A stretch of 64,000 nt of DNA from positions 39,567,000 to 39,630,999 of the forward strand of contig OY747710.1 of the NCBI GenBank assembly GCA_963556495.2, given 5' to 3'. The DNA is from Valencia hispanica (Eukaryota > Chordata > Actinopteri > Cyprinodontiformes > Valenciidae). A program made the position numbers and the translations under genes. Shown here piece by piece: positions 10,736 through 23,862 of this stretch. How positions within the stretch are numbered: position 1 is the stretch's first letter; every line of letters begins with the position of its first letter. Under the pieces are notes generated by a model. It worked only from the letters and a program-made list of their open reading frames with translations. It searched no databases and was not told where the DNA came from.

Positions 10736-11879
10736 CAGGAAAACCTATTTTATAAACAAAGTCATCTTCCTGGCATTTCCAGGATTATTTTCAAGCAAAT
10801 TACCAAACTCATTTAAAACTCACTGCCTCCCTCTGCTGGTGATAAAAGCCATCAAAGTCAATTTTGGATCTCAAAGAAAAAGGACATTTAAATGTGTCTA
10901 AAATGAAATAAAAAATAAACTATTGAGTGTCACGAATTACTTAGAATTGGACAGAAATGCATACATAATACAGTGAATATATGATTATTGAAATGTGTTC
11001 TTGAAATGATTTCTTTCATAAAAAAGAAAAAAAAAACATACATATGTATATATATATATTTTTTTTTGAATGAATATATATTTTTCAGAATTTTTAATTA
11101 TGATAGGAATTTCAGAATTTTTTAATAATTTCATTGTGGAAATTTTGAGACTCGCTATTTTTTATATACGCTTTTGTGAGATTAATCATATGGTTACACA
11201 CATGATAAAATAATATAGAATTTATCTAAATATGTTTCACAATATGAGTTTAAATTCATTTGAGACATTTCATATTCAAGTTTTCTTTTTCAAATAAATA
11301 TTTATTTTTCAATTTTAATTTCTTAGATGTGTTTATTACATTGTATCACTTTTGGTACTCCATACTTTTACTCATTTGTGAGCTGAAACATATTACACAC
11401 ATCCAGATAAAAACTCAGTTGAAGAACAGTTTTTCCAAAATAAATGAGACTTGTCTTATTCTTCTCTTTTAAACATATATTTAAAAAGTTATTGTGGCTC
11501 AGCAACATGATACAGAAGATTGAAAAAAAATGCTTTTGTATTATAAAAAGTTTTAAATAATGCTTGTGTTTTAAATAAAGTTTCTGTTTATATATCCCTG
11601 AATATGTCGTTTTTATTTAGGTCGCCTATAAATGTCAGACTTTAAAGAGTAACTAAACCCCAAAACAACTTATTTTTGAATGGTTTTTGAAATGAGAGCA
11701 GCCATGACATCATATTTGAAATTTCAACGTCATAACCAAATATTTTGAACTGACCTCGTCTGTGTTTCTACAAGTACACTTTTATTATTTATAATAATAC
11801 ATATGTAGATGATATTATCTGCAAAGTATAATGTATATCTGAAGCTGTATACATTGAGACAAACGGTAGATGTCTCTCT
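10736..11879. other. AT-rich intergenic DNA upstream of the promoter
   Basis: Very AT-rich, especially 10900-11600, with poly-A/T and short TA runs. No ORF with protein character. A block near 11645 (agtaactaaaccccaaaaca) resembles a dispersed fish repeat. No promoter element is evident before about 11880. Confidence 0.5.
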
Positions 11880-11988
11880 ACTCCGTGTATTTGAGCGTCT
11901 CCATTGAGTCGCTGCTGTCTATAGATGACCGAATCGCCATTTTGGAAAGCGAACCGTTCACAGCACAACCGTCTTGAGCACAGGAACT
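11880..11988 (+). promoter_or_regulatory. Probable core promoter / 5' UTR with YY1-type site
   Basis: cgccatttt at 11935-11943 is the consensus YY1 element often found close to the start of housekeeping-type vertebrate genes without a TATA box. No TATA box is seen in the expected place, and CpG frequency rises from here to about 12480. An in-frame TGA at 11926-11928 with no ATG between it and 11989 supports the assigned start codon. The transcription start cannot be read from sequence alone. Confidence 0.5.
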
Positions 11989-12026
11989 ATGCCGCGGGGC
12001 CGGCCTCGCAAACTGAACCTAGATAG
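11925..12026 (+). other. Possible upstream ORF overlapping the start codon
   Basis: An ATG at 11925 in another frame opens 33 codons that run across the main ATG and stop at 12024-12026. Its context is weak (T at -3). It would matter for translation only if the mRNA starts upstream of 11925, which is unknown. Confidence 0.3.
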
Positions 12027-12040
12027 AAAGGACGAAACAG
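11989..12040 (+). CDS. znf236: znf236 coding exon 1 (start, AT-hook)
   Basis: Encodes 17 residues plus one base: start Met then [16 protein letters not shown]. The ATG has A at -3 and is the first in frame after a TGA 63 nt upstream. The donor is cag/gtaacaag. The PRGRP core flanked by Arg/Lys is the minor-groove AT-hook pattern. Joining to exon 2 restores the Gly codon. Confidence 0.8.
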
Positions 12041-13539
12041 GTAACAAGTACCCAGATGCAAGGAATAAATAGCACTTATTATGGGCTGTCCAAAAACCCG
12101 GGTATTATTTTGCCAAGTATCTCTGCAGCCTATTTATTAACACTTGAATGTAGTGTATATAGTCCCCGGATATAGTATTGCGTGTGGGCTTTGCTTTGTG
12201 CGGCGAAGGAGCGATTGAGGCGGAATGATATTAATAACGTTTCGGTGGCTCTTCTTATTGGCTTCCAGTGTAAATTGGTGTCCGCGAGTAGCGGAGCAGG
12301 CTGTGGTACTGCGTAGTGTTAAGTAGAGTTTAAGGTAATATTTGTTTATTAGGAATTCGTTGTTAGCATGATGTTGCTAACTAGCTCGCGTTGCCACCAT
12401 TAGCATTACAGTTAGCACGCCAAACTGTTTGGCTTTGTTAGTTTCTTGCTGTGGTTGCGCCGCGGTGAAGCTTTCCATGCGTCCACGGATTCAGTTGGTT
12501 ACAAAAAAAAGTTGCACCAGCTTCAGTGGTACATGACGGACATACATGTGGGGATGTATTCGTTTTGTCGTTCATTTAAGTGCGATATCTTACGACATAC
12601 ATTGTTACGACGCGTTTGGTTTTCCAATTTAAATTGCACATTAGAGAGCTGACGCAAAATGTAAAGATGTAGTCGCATTGAGACATCCCACTTTGCTAAA
12701 TAAATTAAGGTAGGATCACTTTGCTCAACCAGCTTACTACTATGAAGGTGTTGGGATCAGGAAGCAGTTAAAGTGGGCGTGTTGCACCCGGTCAACTATT
12801 GATACCAAGTAGAATGAGTTCCACCCGAACAGAGGAGTTGAAATGAAGGGAGGTTTCCTCAATTTGAATGCTGTTCGTGCAGTTTGTGCGAGCAAGAACA
12901 ATTATAATGTTAATGATCTTAATTCACACTTAAGCTCAAAAGCATTCCTACCCCGGGCAGATGTACATTTAAAGCTGTCTTTTATTTTGCCTACACGTTT
13001 TTTGTTTTTTCCTGAAAGACGATAATTGTGTATGTTTTTGAGTGGCTTAAATTACGTACAGATTCCGTGGAGAAAACTGACGAATAGGGTGATGGCAAGA
13101 AGGCCTTCTAACTTTATTGCAAAACATGAGTTGTTAAAAATACCAGTAAGAGATATACAAAGAGCTTGTCACAGACAAGCAATTGCTGTGACCAATAAAG
13201 GCTTTTCTATTTGTTTTTATTTTTTTAATCAAAAAGTGTACTGTAATCGCTTGTATTCCCCTTGTGATTTCCTGCCATTTTATTTATTTATTTTTGGTTG
13301 AACGAAAACAATTTTAAATCTACATCTGCCGGTTAATATTTTTAGGCCCCACTCTATATAGCACCTTTAAAAAAAAAAAAGAAGTGCAAGTTTTGGTTTC
13401 AAAACAAGAAATCTGTTAAAACACAATAAAATCCATTTTACTGCATAAATAAAAACAGAATTTAAAAACATGTCGGGGTTTACACTTCAGTGGTGTGGTT
13501 GTTTTTTAATTTTATTTTCAGTGTGGTAAAGGTAGGGAA

Positions 13540-13573
<34 letters not shown>

Positions 13574-16500
13574 CATATGTGATGGGAATTCCATTCCTTT
13601 TAGGAGAGAATCAGAAAGGTTTTATTGCCTTATGTGTGATCAGGCTCACAACTTTAGGAAATTCCTGTAGTACTTTGTGCAAACGTAAGATAAACACTTC
13701 TAAGCATGCAGTAAATTTAAAGGGGTTAACATATATAGAGTGCATGTTATGATCCGTGCAAAAACACAATACGGGGTCATGTGACTGAAACAGAGCGGGT
13801 ACAGTCTTAGGGTTATGGTTCATGAGTCCAACAGCAGAGGGGAAGAAACATTCTTCCCCAGTCTCACATGCTGCTTCCTGTCGGTGATCCACCTGCAGAT
13901 GGGATCAGGCGGGTTCGTCTGGGACAGCTCGCCTTGGAGGAGGTCTGGAAGGATGGTGTTGAAGGCAGAGCTGAGGTTCCCGGGGAGTCCAGATGCTGCA
14001 GGATGAGGTGTAGAGCCGTGTTGAAGGGCGTCTAGAGCCGGTTCCTACGGCTCGGCTCACTAAAAACAACCGGCTCTTTCGGCACCCAAGCGGCTCCTTG
14101 CATTTTTTTGTTTCTTAAATTAATTTGTCATCAAAAATAATGTAAAATTCAGTTTAAAACAAGTTACTAATCTACAACATAATTTAATGTTAATTACTTG
14201 TTTGTATGACTCGATATATTCACCATGCAACAGTGCTTTAAAATAAATATCAATTATAGGCTATAAAAGCAATATTAATATCGGATATTGATATCTGCCC
14301 AAAATTTTCACACGGGTGCCACAGAGATTAAAAGAGATGTACGGCTGCATGTCATCAGCGTAGGCTTGAAAGCTCCCTCTATATCTGCAGATTACCAGTC
14401 CCGAGGATACATTTACAAAGAGAACCAAGGATGGACCCCTGAGGTGCCCTCCATGTCATCTTTATTGAGTGACCACACTAAAATGCTGTCCTTAGAGTGG
14501 GGGGGATGGGTGCAGAAATCTTCAAAGTAACTTGAATCAGATCAGGGCTTTAGATGTCTCTTTCAAGACATTTTTGGTACACATCTAGTTTTTTATTAGA
14601 TGGGAATTTATGATTTATTTAACAAGTAAACACGCTGTCTATGCCACAGAGACTAATCGAATAAGCTTCTTAAACGCACCCTTTTCAGTCTTGTGCTGTG
14701 TCTCTTGCAGGTTTCAGTGATGGATCGCGGGAAAAGAAGTGCACCATTTGCTCCCAGACCTTCACCAAAGAGAGCAAGCTACAGAAACATCTCCGTGAAC
14801 ATGAGCTCAACGATAAGGTAGGCGCCTCTTGTGGAGTGTGAGCTTTCTGTTATGGGTAACTTCCTCAGTGCTGATCATGTTTGCTCTAAATGTGCCGCGT
14901 GATTATTTTTCTTAACATTTACCTTTTAATTCCTACTTGAATATGGATTCATCTGGATTTAGGTTTTTAAACCTTGAATTTATAATATGCATTTCGTCAT
15001 ACATTGAACCTTTTGACGTTTTTCCCTTGTTGTTTTAACCTTTTGTCACAGTGGAGCCAATAGGCCTCCATGTATTTTATTGGAATTTTGTTTTATCAAA
15101 AAAGAATAATTCTTAAATTTTCCCTATATTCAGTGTGTTATTGTATTGAAAGCACACAGATGCACATAATAATTGATAGAGTAGTTAATAAAAAAAAACA
15201 TATAATAAAATAGAGCACTTTTTTTGAGGGTGTTTTTTCTTTTTCTGCCAGCTTTGCACATCTATAGACAGAAATGTTATCCGTTCTTCATCACAGCTTT
15301 TGTAAAGCCCATCCAGTATTAGAGGTTTATTATTTCTTAAACATTTTCACTGTAACAGCAGGGCAGTATAATGCTGATGGTGCTTCATAAGAAACTTCTG
15401 CTCTCACTGCGTATTGAAAATGTCTGTGGGGAATGACTTTGAACTGAAGTGCTGATAAAGAAGACATGAAGGGGGGGGGGTGCTGCTGGTGCTGCTTGAG
15501 TCTTGCCTTGTATTGATGAAAAGTAAGAGTGCTGATGCCCTCTGCTTGTGAACTGTGTGGAATCACAATGGTGGCATAAATAAAGGATCCTGAAGATGTT
15601 TGTTTTCACAGAGGGGAATTGTCATGTGTGCAGTGTGTGTGAATGGCTACCTGAGCCGTTCTTATGGGTTTCCTATGGCTCGGCCGGGGTGGAAGAAAAA
15701 AAAAATCCATACTCTTGTTGGCATTGCATTATTTGCAGAAAAGCAGCATCTCCTCTCTCTTTTTCCTCAGTATTACTCTGAAATAGCCAGGTCAGTGTTG
15801 TATTTTTGTTTTACAGCTGGAGTTTGCTTTATATGTGACCCTCGGTGATGGTGAATCGATTACAAGTGCTATTTTTACGGGACTGTTCTGCTCCACTTGT
15901 GTTCTACTGAAACAGGTTTTCTGCAACATTAGGAATCCTTCTGACCTTGTGAAACCATTCAAAGAATCTGTCTTGAGAACTTTAGGCAATTCCAACTCTT
16001 TAAGAATGACCGAATTCTTTAGGTACTTCCGCTTTTATCACTCGGATGTTGTAGACTCTCTTCCCTAGATCACGACAAAATACTTCTAATATTTTTCTTA
16101 CTGTGTGTTGCATATGTATCAACCAGCTTTTGTAACACAGTGGACCCCTGGTATTGTGAGGGTTAGGGCCGCAAACAGCAAAAATCCGTAAATATTTGAG
16201 ACTCCCTCTAAAAACTATTATAGCTGCCTATTTTAATCGTTCTAACCCCATATATCTTAATATTTATTAATACTCACAGTGGAAACCATTTTAGCAGTAT
16301 TACAGAAGCTAACATCTGCTGTCTTCATTATCGCCGCGCTGTCTGGGGGTACAACCAATGAGCGCCAAGGGGAAAAAAGTGGCATTCCAGGATTGGCTGC
16401 TTTGCAAACCCCAGCCAATAGCTAGTCAAGGAGCATTGTGACTAGGTATTTCTGCTTCCCACACTGCATTTTCTTTCAAATATTTTAGATATACTTTACG

Positions 16501-19500
16501 AAAGACTATGCAGATTTTTCACGAATAAATTGGAGTTGCGTTCCACAAAAAAATCTATGAAGCAAAATATGAATTCACGAATACGCAACCATGAATAGGC
16601 GTCGGTCTCCTGAGACCCGGCACATTTATTTGTGTCCTTTATAGTGGACATTTTGTTCACCCTTATCTTCTTTTACTATTTTGAGTTATTATATTAAGTC
16701 CTACAGTACTTTTTAGAGGACATCCTGGGCTTTCCAGTGATGTGTCATTTGATAGGTTTACATGCTGGGAAGTCCCCATTTTTCCTCAATCAAAATGGCT
16801 GGCTTACCAGCAACCACAATTTATGAAAAGGTGAGAGATAAGTCAAATAATCTTCATCTTTTGCTATTTTTACCATACTAATTATACATATTCTAGTTAA
16901 TTAACATGTCAATAACAATATTTTGACTTCTAAAAACAGTTTAATGATTTATCTTTTAAAATACCGTTGCTTTTATGAATGTCAATTGTGGAGGACAACA
17001 GGACGGTTTTAATGAATTGAATGACTGCATCGGTATAGGAGAAATACATGAAGCAGAAGAGATTCTATACAAGATAGTCGGGGGAGGTTCAGATTTGGAC
17101 CTTTCAGATGAGGAAAATGATGAGGATTATTAGAAATATTAGTTATTAGAGTATTAGCCTGTGATAGGGGAAGATGGTGAAGACAGAGAGGAAGAAGATG
17201 CAGGAGAATCTGATGAAGGGATGGACTCAGAGCCAGAGAGGGAGCAGGAATGTCCCTTGTGCTTTGTGGGAAAGAAAAAGCTCATGAATAATTTTGTTTT
17301 TTGATCAAATTGAGTGTATTCTTGGGTTAATCTCATAAGATGCTGTTCATTTTTTGCTTTAAATTCAGATGTATTTAGACCTGAATCGTCCTGTTGACCA
17401 CTACAGTGGACATGCTGTAAAATAAAAAATATGTTTAAAAAGATTTAATGGTCTAAATAAATAGGAAACCACATACAATAAGAACAATGGAAACACTTTT
17501 TTTCTTTGGTTCTCAGGAGGATATATACATTTACCACCTTGGCTGTATTTAGACATAATCCAAGATTGATGCAAATTTGTGACAGTTGTCCTCAAAGATC
17601 AGTAATAATTTTTTAGATTAGACAAATTAACATTTTATACAAAAGGCAGTTTTCAAATGATGATTGGATTTGTTAAGCAAAAAATCTAGCCTATCTAAAC
17701 CAACTGGTCCATGTGTTGAACATGTAATTATACCTCTTGTTAAATCATGAAATAACCACATTATTTAGTAATTTACCACATTTTGTGTAAGGATCATTAA
17801 GCTCAAGCATACTCCTATTGGGCAGCAGGACAATTTTTTAAAAGCTACATTATGTATTTTTTTGAGTTAATTCTTAGCAAAAACCCTTTTGTTCTTTCAA
17901 AAATATGTGCTCATTCATGTGTAATTACTTCCACCTACTAATGAAAGTATTCTTGTAAGTGTAGAATCTGCTATTCAGAATACATACGCGCGAGTCGCGC
18001 AAATGGCTGAATCCATGTTGAGCCTCCATCTTTGAAATACATTCGCCAACGAGGGACATTCCTAGAAATTTTAACTCCGCCTTTCACGCTTTGGCTACAC
18101 TCAGTTGCACCGTGACGAATGCCAGGGGTAGATTGTCTACTCGCAACACGGCAGACGTCTGACTATATAACTAAATGCAATGTAGTTTTCTAAAGTAACC
18201 TCATCACTGGAAGGAACACTGGACAAAGTCGTAGTACTGGAAGCCATGTTAACCTTGGCATGAAACGGCCACCGTAGGAGTTAAGACGCGCTCGGAATGG
18301 GTGGGTGGGAGGCGGGGCTAGAACGTAACATCAGTTGGTTGTTTCACCGCTAGATGGGAGAAGTTCTTACACAGTGTAGCTTTAAGCACACAAACAAGTC
18401 CAACTTTCATGAACTTTATTCAGTTCATGGAAGAAAACATCCGACCTAGCTGAATTAAATCAAATCAGCAAAGAGTTGGCCAACATTCCTCCATAATGAT
18501 GAAACAGGCTGATCCCCAGTTATTGCAATTGGTCGAAAGCAGTTGTTGGTGCAAAGAGTGGCACAATCAGTTATTACGTTTAGTGGTTATTTAGTTTTTC
18601 ACATATGGAAATGAGCTTTTCAACACCATTTTTCCCCCTTTAATGAATAAAACTAATTGAAAGCTGCTTTTTATATATTTACTCAGGTTTTGTTTGTGTG
18701 ATATTAAAACTAATTTGAGGATCTGAAAAAAATTAAGTGTGACCAAAAAAAAGCTTGCAGGATTATATTTTTTTTTTTTCAGATTCAACAATGCATTTTA
18801 TGCTATCACTGATTTTCCGGAAGCTTTTGTTTTATGACCCTATATTTCAGCAATGTTACACTATTGAATCTGATTTCTGTTAGCTGACAATACATAGCTC
18901 AATTAGTCTCTTACTGAGCAGATAGCTCATCAATTGAATTCAGCTAGAGCATTAGAAAACTCTGCTTGTTTGAACAACGGTTCCTCTGGCAGACTATGGA
19001 GGTGGTTTCAGCTCAGGGTTGTCAGTATCATAAAGCTGGTGGCCGCCTTAACAGGGCCTGTCGCTGTGGTAATTTTATGCCGAAAAACACAAACTCTTAT
19101 CTAGAGCAGGTTCAATTCAAATTCAAAAATACTTTTATTTATTTAAAAAAACGCCTCGTCAGATTTGAGTTTTGATAGCCTCTTTTCATTAACGTCCTTA
19201 TTTCCTTTCTGAACAGTTTAGCACGAGGTTCTCCTTTCAGCGCTCAGAAAAAGTGCTTGATTGTCCCATTACTATTCCTATAAAAAGACGGTAATAAAAT
19301 CTGCTGCACTTGTACTTATATCCGCCTTTTCAAATACAAGGACTCATTTCATTTGAGCTCTCTTCAGGCTACTCGGTGTCTGTCCCTTTGACTGAGACAT
19401 ACATGAGTCAGTTTTGCTCTCAGCCTTCACCGGATTCAAAAGTGTTGTGTAGTCCCAACAAAAGGCATTCAGAAATGAAGTCAGCTGACGCCCTACAGAT

Positions 19501-22500
19501 GGAAAGGAAAATTAGTTTTGGTGCCACTTTCGCCTCCAAAAGAAATATTGGTAAGTGTCGCCGCCCAGCGTCTCTGTGTGTTTTTTAGGGACGTCTGATT
19601 ACCGTGTCGACTCTCTCTTTTCCACCTGTCTTCGCTGAGCCAACATAAACTGGTTCGGGAAAGCAGATGACCTGAGTCTGCTGTTGCTTTGGTTACTGTC
19701 ATCACCTCAACCCCTGCCTCTCCTTCACAGCCTCATCGCTGTGACAAGTGCCCGCAGACGTTCAACGTGGCGTTCAACCTCACGCTGCACAAGTCGACGC
19801 ACAACACGGCCGACTTCACCTGCCCCGTCTGCAACAAGAGGTTCTCCCGCATCGCGGGCCTCAAATCCCACGTCATGCTGCACAAGAAGGAGGAGGTGAG
19901 CCCAGGTTTGCGTTTAGCGGCGAACTTTGTCACCTGCCTTCCCGAGTCTCACGTGGCGCTCTGCCCTTCCAGAACCTCATCTGCTCGGAGTGCGGCGACG
20001 AGTTCGTCCTCCACAGCCAGCTCTCTCTGCACATGGAGGAGCACCGGAAGGAGCTTTCGGGCGTCAAGGTGTACGCCTGCAAAACCTGCGGCAAGGAGTT
20101 CAAGACGTTTGTGCAGTTAAGGGAGCACACGAAGAGTCACGTCAAGATGAGGTAAGACACAGCACTGTTTCCACGTTTGTTGTACAGCTGAGCCCAAAAC
20201 TGTTCATAAACCCGACAGGTTTGGGTTTAAAAGTCTGTCAGTCAATCAATCAGTCAATCAATCAATATTATTCAACATCCTGGGAGCAACATCGATCACC
20301 CCCCCTGTTTGTACCTGGACAGTGGTACTTCTAAGGTGCATTTAAAGACGTCAGTCCTCTTCCGTGTTTACGAAGAGGGAGGATGTCTAAGAGATGAGAA
20401 GGGCCGAGGCCGTTTATGGCATTAAGAGCAAACATTAACATCTTAAACTGACTTCTACAATGAAACTGAAAGCCAATGAAGCGATCAAAGCACTGCACCA
20501 TAACATAAGGAATATTTTGCAAATTTTGAAGAAGGAAAGGGTAAAAAGTTATACACTGTTTTTTTTTTAAGGAATAAGCAGATGAAGCTGACAAGTAACC
20601 AATGTTTGCTGTTTAAAGAAAGTAATATTTTTATGTTACTGTTTAGTCTAAAAACGCACTTCCCAGTGAATCATTTCTTTTTTTTTCTTTTAAGAATCAC
20701 ACAGACTGAGCAGCCTTGATTACATGTTGCAGCATTAGCTGTGTCCCTTTTCATGCTATTCTTGCCACTCTTCCAGACAGGCTAGTGCTGAACTAATCGC
20801 TGTTCTCCCATCTCAGCTGTAGGTCTCTGCAGCTCCAGGCTGTCAGTTCACGTCTTTTAAAGAGTTTGCAGTTCTGCCATACTTGTCCTATTTGGGGATG
20901 ACTGTGATGCAATTGGTTGCACCGATTCATTTTTAATAAAAGGCACACCACACCTTTCAGATTAGTTGTAAAAGGTTTTTAAAACCATGTTTCCTCTTAC
21001 TTCTACTAGCCCCTAGGTTTTAGGGGTATGAATACTTTTGCAAGTCACTGTATTTTGACCAGAGAGAAGCGTTCCAATTTTAAAGCCCAGCTGTTGAAAT
21101 GATTTTAAGGGAAACAAGTTGCCAGCGTGTTTGCATTCAGTTATCACAGTGAAATGAGCCCCGGCGAGCTGTATTTCTCCTTGTTAGCTGTCAGAGACGA
21201 GACAGTAAAACAGAGAATTGGATGGCGGAGAACTCTTAGACTGTACTGGGCATTTGTGCGGCAAGAGATGAACAATTTATTTAGACTTTTCAAGCTATTG
21301 TCGGTCTGCCTATTATGTTAGCTCAGTCTCCTTATTGGTTGGCGAGTGCAGTCAGAGGAAAAAGTCCCCGCAGGTATGTGTTCTTTTGCAAAGCCATTCT
21401 GTGGGCTGTTATTCTCCGTCCCCTCAACAGTTGGGTCTAAAAGTGCCTAATAGAGTGCATGTGAATTTAAGCAGGGGGCCCCGAGACCTCTGGGAAATTT
21501 CAGCGTTTTTAATTTTTTGGGGGGCCGCCTTTATGAGAATCTAGTATGTAAAGGCTAAAACAAATCACATCCAAGCACAAGATGCTGTTTACCGACCTTC
21601 CGCTTCCTTTAATATTGTGCCCCTCCTGGTGGCAGCATGTTGGAGTGGCTCTGGTACGTTCGTTCTGATTTGTTCTCTGTCTATGCTTTTGTTCGTAACC
21701 TTTTAGGTTAAGGCGTCGCATGTTCCGACAATTGTTCCCTCGGGTTTCGGATGCTGAGCAGCTGGAAGGGCTTTTGCTCTTGATTTTGTTGTTGTTGTTG
21801 TTGTCATCATGCGGAACCATGGCAATAAGGAATTGTTTTTGCAACTGGCGGCAGCTAATTGGCATCTGAAAAGCTCAAATAATGCCTGAACTACAACACC
21901 AAAACCCAAGAGAAGTGGAAATGGAGGCTTCATGGTTGGAGAGCAAGAGCAAAAAGCAGAGAGGGGAGGAAGAAATTATAACCATCTCTTTCGTTGATCG
22001 TAAAGGGCAAGGATTATATCGGTCCATGTACATGATGGCCAACCGATTACCTTTTTGATATAAAAAACACAAAATCAGGAAACAAGCCGTTTCCCGATTA
22101 CCAATAAGAAAACGGGAAACGACTCGTTTTTCGTTTTTTGTTTTCAAAATGAAAAACGGAAAACAATAAACGATCTATTATCTGTGTTCCGATCGTTTGT
22201 TTCAAGATAAAAATTTGGAATCAGAGAACGACGGGAAAAATGGATTTTCAATCATTATTTGTTATTATTACTTTTTTGGGCCGTGACCCGGAAGTTGTTG
22301 TGATACACCAGAGAAGAAGAAGGTTTGTGCTTAACTGTCATTGATTGAGATTAAACATCGGTATAAAAACAATGGCCTTGCAAGAGTTTGCTGATTTTAT
22401 AACTGAAAAACGAATTAATAGCATGACGTGGGGATATCGCTGCCACTTTACGCGATCAGTTTGGACCAGCGCAGCGGGGTTTCTCTGAAAGAAACATAAG

Positions 22501-23796
22501 GAGGTGGTGCACTGAGCAGGGACTTCTGAAAGACTTCTGTCCTGACAGCCGACTGGAAGATGAGATTGCGCAAAGTATCTCTGAGGTAGGGTATTATTTG
22601 AAAATTATTCTTATTTCTATATAGCCTATATTTTTATTTATTTATCATAAAATACATTGTTGCTTCGCCTGTCAGTTAATGTTTAAACAAATGAAAACCC
22701 GTTGAGTGATACACACTTGCTTTTTCAGGCTTCTTCATGTTCAATCAATAGTTCAATGTTTAAAGTTATTACAACTTTTCCAGACCGGATCGTCCTTTGG
22801 CTGAAAAATGATGACGGGGTACCTGTGTGCCAAGGGATTGAAAGCTGGTGAGGGCAGAGTGGGAAGAATACTGAAAAACATTCACCAGCCCTACCACGTC
22901 TTGAGGCAGCAGGTAGAGAATAAACGGACAGACAAAATGACAAGTACCACTGATGTAAATGAACCTGTTTGGCCTTTTAATGAATTAAATCCTATATTTT
23001 ATTTTAGGGAGCCCGAAATCTGAACCCTGTGCCTTACAACGCAGAATACATGGGTCCCAAACTGCATGTTGACCAAAACGAAAAGCTGGTTATGTTTGGA
23101 GTGACCCATGTAATGGCAATTGATGTTTACAGCAAGAAAGTTGTTGGTCATTCCACCATGCTGATAAAGAACAATCGCATTATATATGAGGAAGTTTACA
23201 GGTAAGATATATGACATAGTTGTCGTCCCAAATATACAGTTTTATATTTGTTTACATGATCCAGAACTGAGAATGCACACTGATAAAATTATAACATATG
23301 ACAATGAGTATTATTTTTTTCCTTCTTTGTTTTTTTGGGGGAGGGGGTTGCGCCCCCTTCGAGGATGGTGGTGTTACAGTTACAACAGTTACCGGTTCGT
23401 TTTCCTTGGTTTCTTTATTTTTCTTATTTTGATTACTTGTTTGCCATATTCTTTTTTATTGATCTAACAATACACCCTAATAGATAAATTTATCCTAGTT
23501 GCTACATTTCTGGCTCAATTTATATCTCATTTATAAAACATTGCATAGGAGAATAGTGTGCGAACAACCAAAACTCAAAATTTGTGTGCGGCAAAAATAT
23601 TCGGATTTATAAAACCGGTCGTTTGCACGAGTGCAAGCAATTTCCCTTTTTATAAAAATCAGACTGTTCCTGGAAGTTTGCTCGTGTGAATGTGGCTCAT
23701 ATCCCGCCCTGAACACCCAAACCAGTTATAAATGGTCAATGCAAAGCAGGACATGAATATCGTTGCACATTAATAAGCTGCTGATCATAGTGATTC

Positions 23797-23862
<66 letters not shown>

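Larger units (their letters stand above)
12041..14710 (+). other. Intron 1
   Basis: The first 450 bp are CpG-richer promoter-flank sequence. A (TA)n tract, a LINE fragment and a hAT-like end are listed separately. Open frames at 12446-12652, 12843-13025 and 13026-13301 show no recognisable protein. The acceptor is tctcttgcag. Confidence 0.8.
14818..19730 (+). other. Intron 2
   Basis: Contains a pogo-like MITE (about 16138-16610), a possible piggyBac relic (about 16640-17425), a TTAA-flanked MITE (17838-18385) and a Tc1-like 3' end (about 18430-18840). 14818-16130 and 18850-19700 otherwise hold only AT-rich DNA with no recognisable feature. Confidence 0.75.

Noticed and set aside
19689..20120. 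143-codon frame across exons 3 and 4
   Set aside because: It reads through intron 3 and leaves the zinc-finger frame in exon 4; splicing at gtgagc/ttccag restores fingers 4 and 5.
22999..23217. Minus-strand frame opposite integrase exon 3
   Set aside because: Antisense of the exon with the first catalytic Asp.
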